A stretch of 64,000 nt of DNA from Oceanirhabdus sp. W0125-5 (lineage in GTDB: Bacteria; Bacillota; Clostridia; Clostridiales; Clostridiaceae). The stretch covers positions 4,622,001 through 4,686,000 of the forward strand of contig NZ_CP115913.1 in assembly GCF_027938815.1 (NCBI RefSeq), read 5' to 3'. The position numbers and the translations under genes are program-made. Below the pieces are notes generated by a model. That model searched no databases, was not told the DNA's origin, and saw only the letters and a program-made list of their open reading frames with translations. Position 1 is the stretch's first letter, and each line of letters opens with the position of its first letter. Of the stretch, positions 6,803 to 19,969 are shown piece by piece.

Positions 6803-9800
6803 TTACTCTCCTTCTATAACCTTATATACATCATAAAGGATTTCACTATAATATCTTTTTGGTACATCTATTGGTTTGATTCTTCTTTCTTCATCTATTT
6901 CATCATAAACATAAGAACCTCTTTCTATAGTTCCAGCTTTATAGAATTCAACCTTTGCAGCAGCTACATCTTCATATCCTAGACCATACACCCCTAGGTA
7001 TTCATCTAAAGTTACTTCTGCGCCTATTTTCAAGTCTATATTCTCTTTATAAAACTCATCATAGCCTCCACCATCTGTTACAGAACCTTTATACCATCCT
7101 CTTACGCTTATTCTATTTACAAAGGTAGTATCATCGATCTTTTTATTTTTAAAGTCTTCTATGAATTTTATTGTTTCATCTTCACAAACAAATACCCTTC
7201 TCTTTATTTGCGGGAAAAACTGTTCTATTTCATTATCTTCAAAGATTTCTTTCCATGCCTCTTTTTCTTCTTTACTTAGCTCTAATGGGTGAACGATAGA
7301 TATCTTTTTATCTTTATCCAGCTCTATAGTATCAACATTAACATCATAGATTTCATCATCATATATAAATGTTTTTACTAATGTACTTCCTTCGTATTGT
7401 CCCCAAAGAAGTTTTTTTCCTAATCTATGCATGATAGGATTCTTCATAAAAAGCTCATTCCACTCATCCATATTCCACATTCTAAAATCACTTAAAGCCT
7501 CTTCCATTCTGTCTATCTGAGATTTCACTGCATCTTTAAGCTCTTTCTTTAAGATCTTGAAATCATCTTTGGCTTTTTGTACCATGACCTCATCATCATT
7601 TTTATTGGCTTTTGGTAAGCTTTTCATTGTTTTTCCATCTTCTTTTTCAATTTCAAACTGTAAGTTATCATTTATATAAACTTTTAAAACTCTATTTCCA
7701 TAATCATATTCTTTATAATGAACATCTGTAAATCCTAAAGTTGGTACAATCTTATCTTGAAGTTGACCTACAGAACATCCTAATTCTTTTGCTGCTAGTT
7801 GAAAGGCTTCCTGTGCACACGTCCTTACACTCTTGTACTTAAATTTTCTTCCTATGGCATCAACTAATATTAAAGCTTCACTGCTTCCATTAAGGGCTAA
7901 TGCCTTAACCACATAAGAAGCCATTTTCTGCTTAGAACTAGATGCTAATTCTAATATTAATTTGTTAAGCTTATAAAGCATATTATAATCCCCATGAATT
8001 GAAGCTAATAGACACATCCATTTTTCTTTTGCTTTACATCCATCTTCAATCCATAGATTAAGAATTTGAGTTACAAACTCCTTTAAATCTTTTTGATTCA
8101 TATGCTCTCCAATTAAAAGAGCATCTTTATTAATTCTTAATTCATCACTTTCCATATAACTTTTTACAAAATATTTAATCACATGCTCGTCTATGTATTC
8201 TTCTTTATCTTTCCACCTTATTTTTGTTAATTGTTCTATAGGTATTTTAACTTTATTTGATTGATCCTGTTTTACAAGTTCATCTACATATAATAAAATA
8301 TCAAAATATCCATTTTCATCTACATAAAGTTTTTTAATATCAATTTCTAATCCTTCTACTAGAAGATCTTTTATTTTAGGCTCAGTCTCTTTTTCAAATA
8401 CTTCCTTTAATATTTCTTTGACTTCCTCTTCTTCTTTAAAGTTCAGAAGAATCTCAACAGTAGCCATTCTTACAGTTTTATTCTTAATCTTTGCATATTT
8501 TTTTATTACGTCCATAGCTTCCTGTAATTTTTCATAAGAAAGCTTAGAGAGTACCTCTATGGCAGTTTCTCTCACCATCTTGGAAGTATCCTTTAAGTAC
8601 TCAAAGGTATTTTTTATAGTCTCTTTATCTAAATCACTATTATATATACTTTTTATTGCAAAAACTCTTGCCTCAGCAAAAGCATTTTTTAAATTTTCTA
8701 AAACATCAATTTCTTTCTTAATTAAATATATAAGTGCTTTTTCAAACCATTCAGTAACCTCTAAATATTCTCCTTCTTCTGCCATAAAACAAACTATATG
8801 TTCATGTTTTACATCAGCTTCTAATAAAATATCAATAAAGTCTTCTACAGTTCCTCTTTCGTTTTTTTCTATATATCCAATCATGCTATCCAATATACGA
8901 GAACTTTGATCTATTGCAAATAGTAATTTTAATGATCTTCCACTATAATCCTCTGGTAAATTCCAAATATGATCATCTATATCAAAATCAAATTTTACTT
9001 CTTCATTTTCTATATATTTTTCAACATCTTCAAAAGGAATTTCTCCCATTATATATTTTTTAAAATCTACTTTAATCTCTCTTCCTCTACTGCTGCATTT
9101 CAGTTTACTACTTAATTTACCAAAGAAAGTACTACATGGCCTTTCTGTAAAATACTTATCTCCTGTAACCTTATATAATAAATAACATGCAGCATTTTTT
9201 TCTTCTTTTTCTAAGTAGCTTAACCAATTCTTCAGTACTTCTATATTCTCTTTGTTTTCTTCTAATGTTTCCTTTAGTATTTCTTTTTGTAATACACCGG
9301 ATTTTTGATTTTCATAGGAATAGTACAGCTTCCATATACAAATATCATCTTGGCTTATTTTATATTTTTCTTCTAAGTCACCAGTAAATTTAATATATTC
9401 ATCCTTATCTTTAAAACTATCTTTTTTTCGATTGTATATTTTTGAAATTTCCTCTATGGTGAAAACAGGTGAAATATTTATAAGTAACTCAATTACCTTT
9501 CTGCTTACTTTGCTCAATTCAACAATCATTGCTGATCCTTGAATTAATACAGTTAGTTTGCTGCTTTTACATACATTATACTTTCGAACATTCTTTTTGA
9601 TTTTATCATTTTTCAGGTTTTCCTTAATATCTTCAATAATCTCTTCTAGTTTTATGTTTTCTTCATATAAGAACTTTTTTACTAAATCTATTGTCTCATC
9701 AGGAGTTTTATAAGCTTCAAAAACTTCTATCACTCTCTTTGGTAAATGCTCTTCAATCTCATTTATTTTTTCAGAAAACAGCTCAATTTCTGGGTTATTT

Positions 9801-9853
9801 TCATACTCTTTTCTAATTTTACTGCAGCTTGAGAGTATTTGATACTCCATCAT
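6803..9853 (-). CDS. Giant HEAT-like repeat protein with C-terminal DUF4132 (MolR_C-like) domain
   Basis: About 1016 residues, acidic and mostly helical. Residues about 390-480 read as HEAT-like pairs (for example SKMVRETAIEVLSKL and NKTVRMATVEILLNF). From about residue 690 it matches the DUF4132 pattern: GNRVLKVYINDNLQFEI, MHRLGKKLLWGQYEGS, DKKISIVHPLELSKEE and FPQIKRRVF. That domain is known from E. coli MolR/YehI-type WGR proteins, where its activity is not established. No WGR domain is visible here. ATG 9853 is chosen because AGGAGG lies 8 bases upstream; the ATG at 9859 is only 2 bases from the SD. It is last in a five-gene operon, 24 bases after the DUF1963 gene by this start. Confidence 0.75.
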   Translation of the reverse strand: MMEYQILSSCSKIRKEYENNPEIELFSEKINEIEEHLPKRVIEVFEAYKTPDETIDLVKKFLYEENIKLEEIIEDIKENLKNDKIKKNVRKYNVCKSSKLTVLIQGSAMIVELSKVSRKVIELLINISPVFTIEEISKIYNRKKDSFKDKDEYIKFTGDLEEKYKISQDDICIWKLYYSYENQKSGVLQKEILKETLEENKENIEVLKNWLSYLEKEEKNAACYLLYKVTGDKYFTERPCSTFFGKLSSKLKCSSRGREIKVDFKKYIMGEIPFEDVEKYIENEEVKFDFDIDDHIWNLPEDYSGRSLKLLFAIDQSSRILDSMIGYIEKNERGTVEDFIDILLEADVKHEHIVCFMAEEGEYLEVTEWFEKALIYLIKKEIDVLENLKNAFAEARVFAIKSIYNSDLDKETIKNTFEYLKDTSKMVRETAIEVLSKLSYEKLQEAMDVIKKYAKIKNKTVRMATVEILLNFKEEEEVKEILKEVFEKETEPKIKDLLVEGLEIDIKKLYVDENGYFDILLYVDELVKQDQSNKVKIPIEQLTKIRWKDKEEYIDEHVIKYFVKSYMESDELRINKDALLIGEHMNQKDLKEFVTQILNLWIEDGCKAKEKWMCLLASIHGDYNMLYKLNKLILELASSSKQKMASYVVKALALNGSSEALILVDAIGRKFKYKSVRTCAQEAFQLAAKELGCSVGQLQDKIVPTLGFTDVHYKEYDYGNRVLKVYINDNLQFEIEKEDGKTMKSLPKANKNDDEVMVQKAKDDFKILKKELKDAVKSQIDRMEEALSDFRMWNMDEWNELFMKNPIMHRLGKKLLWGQYEGSTLVKTFIYDDEIYDVNVDTIELDKDKKISIVHPLELSKEEKEAWKEIFEDNEIEQFFPQIKRRVFVCEDETIKFIEDFKNKKIDDTTFVNRISVRGWYKGSVTDGGGYDEFYKENIDLKIGAEVTLDEYLGVYGLGYEDVAAAKVEFYKAGTIERGSYVYDEIDEERRIKPIDVPKRYYSEILYDVYKVIEGE

Positions 9854-9877
9854 TTGCATTTCCTCCTGTTGTTCTTT

Positions 9878-12331
<2,454 letters not shown>

Positions 12332-12350
12332 ACTATAACCTCTCTTCTTC

Positions 12351-15300
12351 TTAACGTTTATATGCCAATGCCTTTTTCACCGCATCTCGTACTTTTCTTG
12401 AATTATCTTTTTCATATTTAAGAACTGAGTCTATATATCGTTCATCATATCCTGCTAGATTGATAGCATATATCTTATAATCATCAGATGATTTTTCAAG
12501 ATATTTAAAAACATCTAATCCATCTTCCACATACTTTTTAAGACACTGTCCAAATTCACCCTTTGGAGCATCTCCCAGTTTAATTTTACTGCCTTCCATT
12601 ATCAAAAACTCAATAATAAACTGATAAGATATTCCAATTTCTTTCATTAACTGAACAAATTCATTAAGTCCACGATTCTCATTCTTATATTTGTTGAACA
12701 AATCATAAACTATACCATCATAACCAGATTCCCTATAGCCAAATTCAATATATAACTTTAATAATCTATATGTGACTTTCTCATGAGATATTTTCCATAC
12801 ATGTTCTTCAATACCACTTTTTATATAGTAATCAAATTCCTTTTTAACAAGTTCTTCAATGTGCTCATAATCCAATTCTCCAAGGATATATTTTTCAAAT
12901 TTATCCCATATGCGATTTTTTCGAGCCTCTTTTGCATTCTTAGGAAAATACTTATGAATCTTCTCCTTTGAAACATCTTTGGATAATATGGCTAAGGATA
13001 TTTGTCCATTATAATAATGGTTTTCATCCTCTGATTGAGCCATAAAAACATATTCTTCTCCTCGAAGAATCTCATAGGTACCCTCTTCTTTTTCCTGTAG
13101 GTATACTCTAACAATTCCATTGTAATCCTCTTCTTTAGGTCTTTTATCCATTGAAATATGCTCAACATGAAGTCCAGTAATAATTTTTCTAAATTCATCA
13201 CTATGGTTATCACAAAGACTATACTCCTTGTCTTCAAAGAATACCAATTCATCATCTCTTTTAAAAAGCGATGTAACACTCTTGTCAAAATCAATCAAAC
13301 TATTAAGTATAATATCTTTATAGTGATCCATGAATATTTCCATTTGCAGCTCACTAGTGTCTCGATCCTCATATTTTTCGGAAAAATCCACATATATATC
13401 CGATCTTGTTGTATCATCTAGATATTTAATAGATTCTTTTATATATTCACACTCTTGTTTTACTTCAGTACCCAGCATAGAAGGTCCTTGTGCATCCACA
13501 TCACCTGCTAACTTTTCAAGACATCCTTCATAAATCTTTGCTAAATCCTTATCCATGTGTTTATTATGGAATGTATAATCCAGTTCCCAAGCAATCCTAT
13601 AGAGTGTAAGCCCAAATCCATCAATAGTATGAATCATATCATTATATTCCATAAGATTTTGAAAAGAGCTAGATTCATACTTTCTATATAGACAACTAAC
13701 ATAGTTAATAGTCTTCACTGGTGATAATTCAACCATAATCTCAAAGGCACCTTTCATCTTGTCAGCCATTTCAATTGGCAACCACTTTGCTCCTATAAAA
13801 GCTGTAAGTGCAATCTTTTTCAGTTCATCAGAACATCTAAAAACCTCATAATCAGGTTGTAAAGCACTGATTCGATCATTTCTTTCTTGAACTACTAATT
13901 TTTCTTTTAGCAATTGCAGAGTTTCATCTTTCGTCTTTAATCCATGTAAATACTTTTTTATCTCCCTTATGTCATCATCATGAAATTCAGAATAATCCTT
14001 AAATGCTTTTACCAAAGAATATATGAAAAACTTATCAATTAAATCCGCTAGATATTTTAAATTTTCATTCTTATTACTCATCCATTCCTTAGCGTAAATA
14101 TATGTTACCGCTAAAATATCCATTTCATTAAATTTTGATTTATTCTTAAAAATTTCAATTATTTCATCTGGACTATTTTGATAGATTTTATGTAGTGTTT
14201 TAAGTTGAACCCCATAAACATCCATCCATTTATAACTAAATAATTTTCCCTTCATCAGTTCAACAGGAGATATTTCACTAAGCTCATATCTTTCCATATA
14301 CTCCTCTAGGGATATAATATTATTTTCTATGATTAAAGAATCCACTGGAATACCAAAAGACTTTTTATTTTGTAATCTAAAAAATACATCTATCGCCCTA
14401 GCTACTTTCTCTCTACCTGTTTCATCTTCATCATAAAATTCATTTATAAAAGATTTTAAAATATTATGAACCCCTCCTAAGGATTCAATCTTTAATCCCT
14501 TTTTCTTGGCTATTTCTTTTATATCACCTGGTTTGATCTCATGAAGAGCTTCTGTATTCTTTCCTTCCATGATATAATCCCAAACTTTATCTCCATTTTC
14601 TAAGGCCTTGGTGAAAAATTCATAAAAAACTTGGTAGTCATCATCCTCAACCTCATCATCATGATCTTCTTCCTCATAATACTCATCTTTCTCATCTATT
14701 TCTTCAGCATATTTTTCAAGATGGGGTTTAATCTGCTCATACAAATCCGCTGCTTCATTTTGAAAACTATCATAAATATAAGACTTGTCCCAAAAATATT
14801 CATCATAATCGAATCCCCCAATACTCCAATAATATGATTCAATAAATTCCTCTATACTCTCATCTTCATTAAGTATAGGAGGCTCCTTCTTGAATCGTTC
14901 CACCAATTCTATTTTAAAATAATCATAATCATCTACATTTTCTTTAAAATAATCTTTTAAAAATCCTTCCCCAAATATTTTGTCTCTAGCAAGGAGATTA
15001 TCACAATAAACGAATGCTTTAATAAGATCTCTAGTAACTCCTCTTTCCTTTGCGAGCCTCGGTAAATATTCATAGCTTACATAGCTTGCATGCTCATTAT
15101 CCCAACATGAAATAATATATCTTCCAATCAAATAGGTGTATTCTGGATAATTCTTTCCAATGCAATAAAGCATATCAATACCAAATACACTGTAATCATC
15201 TACCCATAGTGCCCAAGTATCATTTTCCTTTTTAGCATAATCTACAACCAGTTTAGCTACTTCCAAGATTTTTTCTTTCAAATTTTTGTAAGTACACGCA

Positions 15301-15608
15301 TTGCTGAAAAATATAGCTTCTGATAAATAAATTTGATCTCCAAATTCAATGATTCGGTCTTCAGAAATCACTCCTCTTTCTGACATCTCCATAATGTCCT
15401 TTAATATTTCAGGAGAGCTGCTATCCTTTATATCAAGGGGTTTAATCCTTCCATTTTCCTCTTTCACAAATTCTATATCAAATACATTCTCATCATTTAA
15501 AACCTGGCCACTTTCTAATATGTCCTTGTATCGTTCTAAGGCACTGGAAATTGATTCCTCTGAATTCATATCAACAATAATATGTTTATGTTTTTTAAAT
15601 TGTTCCAT
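12351..15608 (-). CDS. Giant acidic helical protein with three duplicated modules (unknown function)
   Basis: 1085 residues, soluble, no signal peptide. Three modules can be separated. A (about 1-275) starts IIVDMNSEESISSALERY and contains NDTWALWVDDYSVFGIDMLY. An acidic linker (EEEDHDDEVEDDD) leads to B (about 330-440), with NGDKVWDYIMEGKN and VARAIDVFFRLQNKKSF. D (about 890-1085) ends with DNSRKVRDAVKKALAYKR, like a HEAT repeat, and resembles the middle of the DUF4132 protein. A is paralogous to the whole 301-residue protein at 15638, and B to the N-terminus of the protein at 16606. I recognise no enzymatic motif. It lies third in the operon, 29 bases after the 301-residue gene. Confidence 0.75.
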   Translation of the reverse strand: MEQFKKHKHIIVDMNSEESISSALERYKDILESGQVLNDENVFDIEFVKEENGRIKPLDIKDSSSPEILKDIMEMSERGVISEDRIIEFGDQIYLSEAIFFSNACTYKNLKEKILEVAKLVVDYAKKENDTWALWVDDYSVFGIDMLYCIGKNYPEYTYLIGRYIISCWDNEHASYVSYEYLPRLAKERGVTRDLIKAFVYCDNLLARDKIFGEGFLKDYFKENVDDYDYFKIELVERFKKEPPILNEDESIEEFIESYYWSIGGFDYDEYFWDKSYIYDSFQNEAADLYEQIKPHLEKYAEEIDEKDEYYEEEDHDDEVEDDDYQVFYEFFTKALENGDKVWDYIMEGKNTEALHEIKPGDIKEIAKKKGLKIESLGGVHNILKSFINEFYDEDETGREKVARAIDVFFRLQNKKSFGIPVDSLIIENNIISLEEYMERYELSEISPVELMKGKLFSYKWMDVYGVQLKTLHKIYQNSPDEIIEIFKNKSKFNEMDILAVTYIYAKEWMSNKNENLKYLADLIDKFFIYSLVKAFKDYSEFHDDDIREIKKYLHGLKTKDETLQLLKEKLVVQERNDRISALQPDYEVFRCSDELKKIALTAFIGAKWLPIEMADKMKGAFEIMVELSPVKTINYVSCLYRKYESSSFQNLMEYNDMIHTIDGFGLTLYRIAWELDYTFHNKHMDKDLAKIYEGCLEKLAGDVDAQGPSMLGTEVKQECEYIKESIKYLDDTTRSDIYVDFSEKYEDRDTSELQMEIFMDHYKDIILNSLIDFDKSVTSLFKRDDELVFFEDKEYSLCDNHSDEFRKIITGLHVEHISMDKRPKEEDYNGIVRVYLQEKEEGTYEILRGEEYVFMAQSEDENHYYNGQISLAILSKDVSKEKIHKYFPKNAKEARKNRIWDKFEKYILGELDYEHIEELVKKEFDYYIKSGIEEHVWKISHEKVTYRLLKLYIEFGYRESGYDGIVYDLFNKYKNENRGLNEFVQLMKEIGISYQFIIEFLIMEGSKIKLGDAPKGEFGQCLKKYVEDGLDVFKYLEKSSDDYKIYAINLAGYDERYIDSVLKYEKDNSRKVRDAVKKALAYKR

Positions 15609-15637
15609 CTTCTTGTTTTTCTCCTAACCAGTGTTTA

Positions 15638-16543
15638 TTAATTTCTCTTCTCATCAATTTCCTTACAAACAGCTTCATACTCATTATTCCAGTATTCTGG
15701 TAAATCATCTTCACAATAAATCCCTAAAATATCTGTATATAATTCTTTTATACGACTTACCCCGTATTCCGTCATAAGGGATTCTTCCTTTACATATTTC
15801 TCTATTGTTAATTCTTTAAAGTAACTATAATCATCAGGATTTTTTTCAAAATGCTCTTTTAAATACCTGAAATCAGAAAACATGTTTCCTCTAGCATAAG
15901 AATTATCTGAAACTACAAATGCCTTTATAAACTCTTTTCTCATTCCGTATAATTCAAAAAGCTTCTTGATATATTCTTCAATAGTAAATTGTGCATGTTC
16001 ATCATCCCAATAAGGTATAATATACTCAGCAATAAGATATATATATGTTGGATCTTTTTTGGCTAAAAAATAAAGTGCATCTATTCCAGCAAGATATTCG
16101 TCATCCACCCATAGTGACCAAGTATCATTTTTTTTCTTTGAATAGTTTGCAATCATTTCACAAGCCTTTACTACTTTCTCCTTTAAATTTGGATAATTAC
16201 ATGCATTGCTAAAAACTAAAGCTTCACTAAAATATATAGGAGAATATGTATTTTGATAATAATCCTTCATCTCCTCCAACTGTTGTACTGCATCTTCTTT
16301 ATCGTTTATCAAACGAACAAACATATAATATTCTATAACTTCTTCTTTAGTTGGACAGTCTCCAAGTAATAATGTTTTTATCTCATTACCTTCTTTTTTT
16401 ACAAATTCAACATCTCCGATTTGTTTATCTTCCCCTACTTTGCCGGACTCAAAGAGTTCTATATACTCATCTAATGCATTTTTTATTGATTCTTCTGAAT
16501 GTAAATCTACGATAATTTTTATTTCTTTTTCAAATTGGTCCAT
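15638..16543 (-). CDS. Stand-alone module-A helical protein (unknown function)
   Basis: 301 residues. It aligns along its whole length with residues 1-275 of the downstream 1085-residue protein. Shared stretches include IIVDLHSEESIKNAL, EALVFSNACNYPNLKEKVV, KKNDTWSLWVDDEYLAGID and IPYWDDEHAQF. A GAGGAG SD sits 7 bases before the ATG. It is the second gene of the operon, 62 bases after the first and 29 before the next. It may be a free-standing subunit, or what is left of a longer duplicate that lost module B. No catalytic motif is seen. Confidence 0.75.
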   Translation of the reverse strand: MDQFEKEIKIIVDLHSEESIKNALDEYIELFESGKVGEDKQIGDVEFVKKEGNEIKTLLLGDCPTKEEVIEYYMFVRLINDKEDAVQQLEEMKDYYQNTYSPIYFSEALVFSNACNYPNLKEKVVKACEMIANYSKKKNDTWSLWVDDEYLAGIDALYFLAKKDPTYIYLIAEYIIPYWDDEHAQFTIEEYIKKLFELYGMRKEFIKAFVVSDNSYARGNMFSDFRYLKEHFEKNPDDYSYFKELTIEKYVKEESLMTEYGVSRIKELYTDILGIYCEDDLPEYWNNEYEAVCKEIDEKRN

Positions 16544-16605
16544 TTTAATTCTCCTCTTTTGATTTAGTTTATATTTTTTATGACTTATTAAATTCTCTTA
16601 CTATA

Positions 16606-18144
16606 TCATTCTTTTAATTCCCTTAATAGATCTCCATCCTCTTCTGGATTTGTAGAAATCAATTCTGGTAAATCATCTATATCTAAATATCTACCATAAA
16701 CTCTTGGAAATTCCATCTCTCCATTAATAGTTTTTAATACAATTTGGTAGATTTCTTGTATATCTATACACTCATCTAATTTAAGAAATACAGGATATAG
16801 TTTTGATAAATTATTCAAAGCTTCAGCTGTCCACTCTTCAATATCTTTAACTTCTTCCTCTTCTAACTCTGCATAGATTTCAAGCAATTTTTCAGGATTT
16901 TCAGATACTTTTTCAAAATCTTCATCTAAGAAATAATGCTCTATATATTCGAAAAATGTATTTTTGAAAAAATCCTTAAAATATTCTTCTATCTTTTCAA
17001 CATCTGCCCCTTTACGTTTGTCCATATATACTGCTGCAAATGCTCTATGGAGCTCCTCTAGCCATTCCTCATCTTCTACGAAACGTTGGTACGGGAATTT
17101 ATGTATATTCTTTTCCATTGTCTCCATCATATAAGTCCCACTATCTGATAAAAGATTAATCATAGTATGAGCAACTTCTTTACAATCTTTAGCACAATCC
17201 TCAATCATATAATGGTGATCAGCTGGTTCATCTTCTGTAAGAGATCTCCACTCACCTGCTGCAACCTGATAAGCTGGGAAAAGATAATGAGCTTTAGGAT
17301 CATGTATTAATAACCAAAGGAAAGCAAAACTATGAAGAATACCTTCACATGTAATTGTACAATCCCTCCCTATACCATTTTGTAAGTATGCTGTAATCAA
17401 TTTAACATATGTATATAAACGCTGTCTTCCTTCTTCACACTCAATTAATGCCTCATAATACTCTGAATAACCAAACTCCTCATAACTATATTGTTTAAAA
17501 AATCCTTCTTCATCTAGGCATCCAAATCTTACGAAAAAATCACCCTCATATAATTTCCCATTATTATAATAACCATTATTCTTACGAACCTCATCAATCA
17601 TATGACTGCTTTGTAAAAGTTTAATTTCCTGATCTATAGCAGCTAAAATACTTGCCTGATCATTAGGATCCACAACTATTTCTCCTGGTAAAATCTTTTC
17701 AGTTCTCACTTTTTTAAATGGTTTTTCCTCTTTCTTCTTCAAAGGATATCTATCCACTATATTTGCATATCTATCTTGAGAAAATCTAACCATATTTATA
17801 ATCTTTCTATCCTCAAGAAAAATGGGTAATTGATTATCACATTTCCAGCCATTTAATCTAATAAAGACATCTAGTGTCCTCAATATAATCTCCTTTCCAT
17901 TCTCTAAGCCCGCGGAAAGTATTTCATTTGTGTATTCTCTAAAACATTGATCAAAACCATTATATTCATCATAATAATAATTGAAAAATTCAAGTTCTTT
18001 TTCCTTTGAAATCTCTTTTATGTCCACTTCATTTACTTTCTTAAGTATAATAGGCATTTTTCCATTTTCAATATAATCCCATACTCTTATTCCTTTATCT
18101 ATTCCTTTTTCAATAAACTCTTTAAAAATCAAATAATGCATCAT
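16606..18144 (-). CDS. Helical protein combining module B and a diverged module A (unknown function)
   Basis: About 512 residues. ATG 18144 is chosen because AAAGGAGAG lies 9 bases upstream; a GTG 27 bases earlier has no SD. Residues about 1-110 resemble module B of the 1085-residue protein (RVWDYIENGK, LRTLDVFIRLNGWK). From about residue 160 a diverged module A begins (IVVDPNDQASILAAIDQEI, then AFLWLLIHDPKAHYLFPAYQ). It ends NPEEDGDLLRELKE. It is the first gene after the strong promoter at 18329-18357 and so leads the five-gene operon. A dead copy of its 3' end lies at 6676-6802. Function unknown. Confidence 0.75.
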   Translation of the reverse strand: MMHYLIFKEFIEKGIDKGIRVWDYIENGKMPIILKKVNEVDIKEISKEKELEFFNYYYDEYNGFDQCFREYTNEILSAGLENGKEIILRTLDVFIRLNGWKCDNQLPIFLEDRKIINMVRFSQDRYANIVDRYPLKKKEEKPFKKVRTEKILPGEIVVDPNDQASILAAIDQEIKLLQSSHMIDEVRKNNGYYNNGKLYEGDFFVRFGCLDEEGFFKQYSYEEFGYSEYYEALIECEEGRQRLYTYVKLITAYLQNGIGRDCTITCEGILHSFAFLWLLIHDPKAHYLFPAYQVAAGEWRSLTEDEPADHHYMIEDCAKDCKEVAHTMINLLSDSGTYMMETMEKNIHKFPYQRFVEDEEWLEELHRAFAAVYMDKRKGADVEKIEEYFKDFFKNTFFEYIEHYFLDEDFEKVSENPEKLLEIYAELEEEEVKDIEEWTAEALNNLSKLYPVFLKLDECIDIQEIYQIVLKTINGEMEFPRVYGRYLDIDDLPELISTNPEEDGDLLRELKE

Positions 18145-18297
18145 GGTAATATACTCTCCTTTGTTTATCACTTCTTGTTGATTTTATCAAACATTTGTTC
18201 GATTAACAATATACTTATGGAATATTTTTCTTAAATATATATTTTTTTATTTTTTATAACTATTCAATATATTTCTTTCATACTTTCACCTTTTCTT

Positions 18298-18357
18298 TAG
18301 TAGTACATCTTGTACTACTAGCTTAGTTAGTATACATCGTAAAACATATTTTGTCAA
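18298..18357 (-). promoter_or_regulatory. Strong promoter with embedded operator and orphan start, upstream of the helical-protein operon
   Basis: On the minus strand TTGACA (18352-18357) and TATACT (18329-18334) are separated by 17 bp, near-perfect sigma-A elements. A perfect 10-bp inverted repeat, TAGTAGTACA-n3-TGTACTACTA (18298-18320), begins just after the expected transcription start. Further on, AAAGGTGAAAG is followed by ATGAAAGAAATATATTGA (start 18281), a five-codon ORF. This looks like the regulatory region of a repressor gene whose body has been lost, or a leader peptide. Transcription would continue into the gene at 18144. Confidence 0.75.
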
Positions 18358-18394
18358 AAATAATATAGATTCTCATCTTAGTCCATATTTACAC

Positions 18395-18425
18395 ATAAAA
18401 AAGACCTACCCCTAGGATAAGTCTT
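18395..18425 (-). terminator. Intrinsic terminator of the chemoreceptor gene (repeat family copy 1)
   Basis: On the minus strand AAGACTTATCC pairs with GGTAGGTCTT (two G-U pairs) across a short loop, followed by a U run. Near-identical hairpins lie at 37292-37319 and 48731-48757. Confidence 0.75.
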
Positions 18426-18538
18426 CACTTTCATATTCATATCTACTATGATATTTTATTCATGTAGCATCTAAAACGTATAATGATATCCACAAAACTC
18501 TAATCAATAATAATAAAGATATATCAAGTACTCTTAGA

Positions 18539-19876
18539 TTATTTATTAATCTTAAATTTTTCCATATACTTATTAAAATCTTCCGATATCACATTAAGAC
18601 TTTGTGTATGCACTCTAAGTTCCTTAGTTGATTGAGATTGCCCTTCAATTGCTGCTGTTATTTGTTGTGCAGATGTTGCAACCTCTTCGGCAACCTTCGT
18701 TACTGAATCAACCTTTGATACTATGCCACCCTTTACGTTAATAATATTTTCAAGTATCCCATAAACACACTTTAATTGCGGAACTATGCTAGAGGTTCCA
18801 TTTAAAATTTCACTAAATGACTCAATTGTACTTTCAACAGTATCTGTTTGATTCTCAATTTTTGTTGAAACATCTTGCGCAGTATCTGAAACACTTGAAG
18901 TTTCCTGTGATATCTTGTATACAATATCTCCTATACTTTTAGAAGATGATAACACAGTTTCTGCTAATTTTCTAATTTCTTCTGCTACAACAGCAAAGCC
19001 GTTACCTGCATCTCCCACACGTGCTGCCTCAATTGCTGCATTTAACGCAAGAAGATTTGTCTGCTCTGCAACATTATTTATAACCTCTGTTATTTCATTT
19101 ATTTTATCTGCACTATTAGTTAATGAATTTATTTTTACTATAAATTCATTATAGGAGAATTTAATACTCTCAATTGATTTTAAAAGTTTTTCTATTTCAA
19201 CATATCCATTATCAGCTACTTCTTTAATTTCACTACTTTTATTTGTGACATCATGTAGTTTATTACCTATTAAATCTAAATTACTCATAAAACCTTCTAG
19301 AAGCTTTACTGTATCCTCAAGACTTTTAGCCTGATTTGATGTCCCAAATGTTATTTCCTTGCTTATATTTGAAACATTTTCATTTGAGTTATTTATGGTT
19401 GCTGTTAATTGTGTAACACCCTCAGCTATGTCTACCAAATTAACAGCAGTATTCCTTACATCATTAATGGATGTTCTCAAGGAACTATTCATAGAATTCA
19501 TCTCAGTTGCAAGCTTGTTCATTTCATCCTTTGTATTTATTTCAATATTTCCAGTAAAATCCCCCTGAGAAATTATACTCAAGTGAGATATAATTTTGCT
19601 TATATTCCTTGAAAAATAAATTGAAAGTAAATATCCAACTATAAGAGAAATAATCAACGCAACAATAACTACAATTATTAAATCAATAATTGATTCTTTA
19701 AAAGTAGCTTCAATGGCCTGTCTTGTCCATTCAACTCCATTATTTTGGTATATTTCATCAATTTTTTCTTGGAATTCAAGATATGAAACTATAAATATAG
19801 GAATAATACAAATAAATACAACAAAAACAAAACTTAAAATTATCTTTTTCTTTAACGTATTAAACATAAACTTCAC
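18539..19876 (-). CDS. Methyl-accepting chemotaxis protein
   Basis: 445 residues with two membrane helices (about 10-30 and 60-88) bracketing a very short extracellular loop of about 30 residues. A HAMP linker follows, then a complete cytoplasmic signalling domain with the hairpin tip [19 protein letters not shown] and [12 protein letters not shown]. The tiny external segment leaves little room for a ligand-binding domain, so it may sense membrane state or a cytoplasmic signal, or pair with another sensor. It is monocistronic, with its own terminator at 18395-18425. ATG 19867 (M4) is an alternative start. Confidence 0.9.
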   Translation of the reverse strand: MKFMFNTLKKKIILSFVFVVFICIIPIFIVSYLEFQEKIDEIYQNNGVEWTRQAIEATFKESIIDLIIVVIVALIISLIVGYLLSIYFSRNISKIISHLSIISQGDFTGNIEINTKDEMNKLATEMNSMNSSLRTSINDVRNTAVNLVDIAEGVTQLTATINNSNENVSNISKEITFGTSNQAKSLEDTVKLLEGFMSNLDLIGNKLHDVTNKSSEIKEVADNGYVEIEKLLKSIESIKFSYNEFIVKINSLTNSADKINEITEVINNVAEQTNLLALNAAIEAARVGDAGNGFAVVAEEIRKLAETVLSSSKSIGDIVYKISQETSSVSDTAQDVSTKIENQTDTVESTIESFSEILNGTSSIVPQLKCVYGILENIINVKGGIVSKVDSVTKVAEEVATSAQQITAAIEGQSQSTKELRVHTQSLNVISEDFNKYMEKFKINK

Positions 19877-19969
19877 CTCTATTATTCATTCTACAGTAAC
19901 ATCCACTTCCCTCCTTTTATTTACAAATTAGGATAATATTTTTTATTGATTTAGATTTATTTCTATAAC

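Noticed and set aside
12992-13294. Several 60-140 codon ORFs opposite or out of frame with the giant helical genes
   Set aside because: They lack SDs, have shadow-like composition and lie wholly inside long genes with clear homology.
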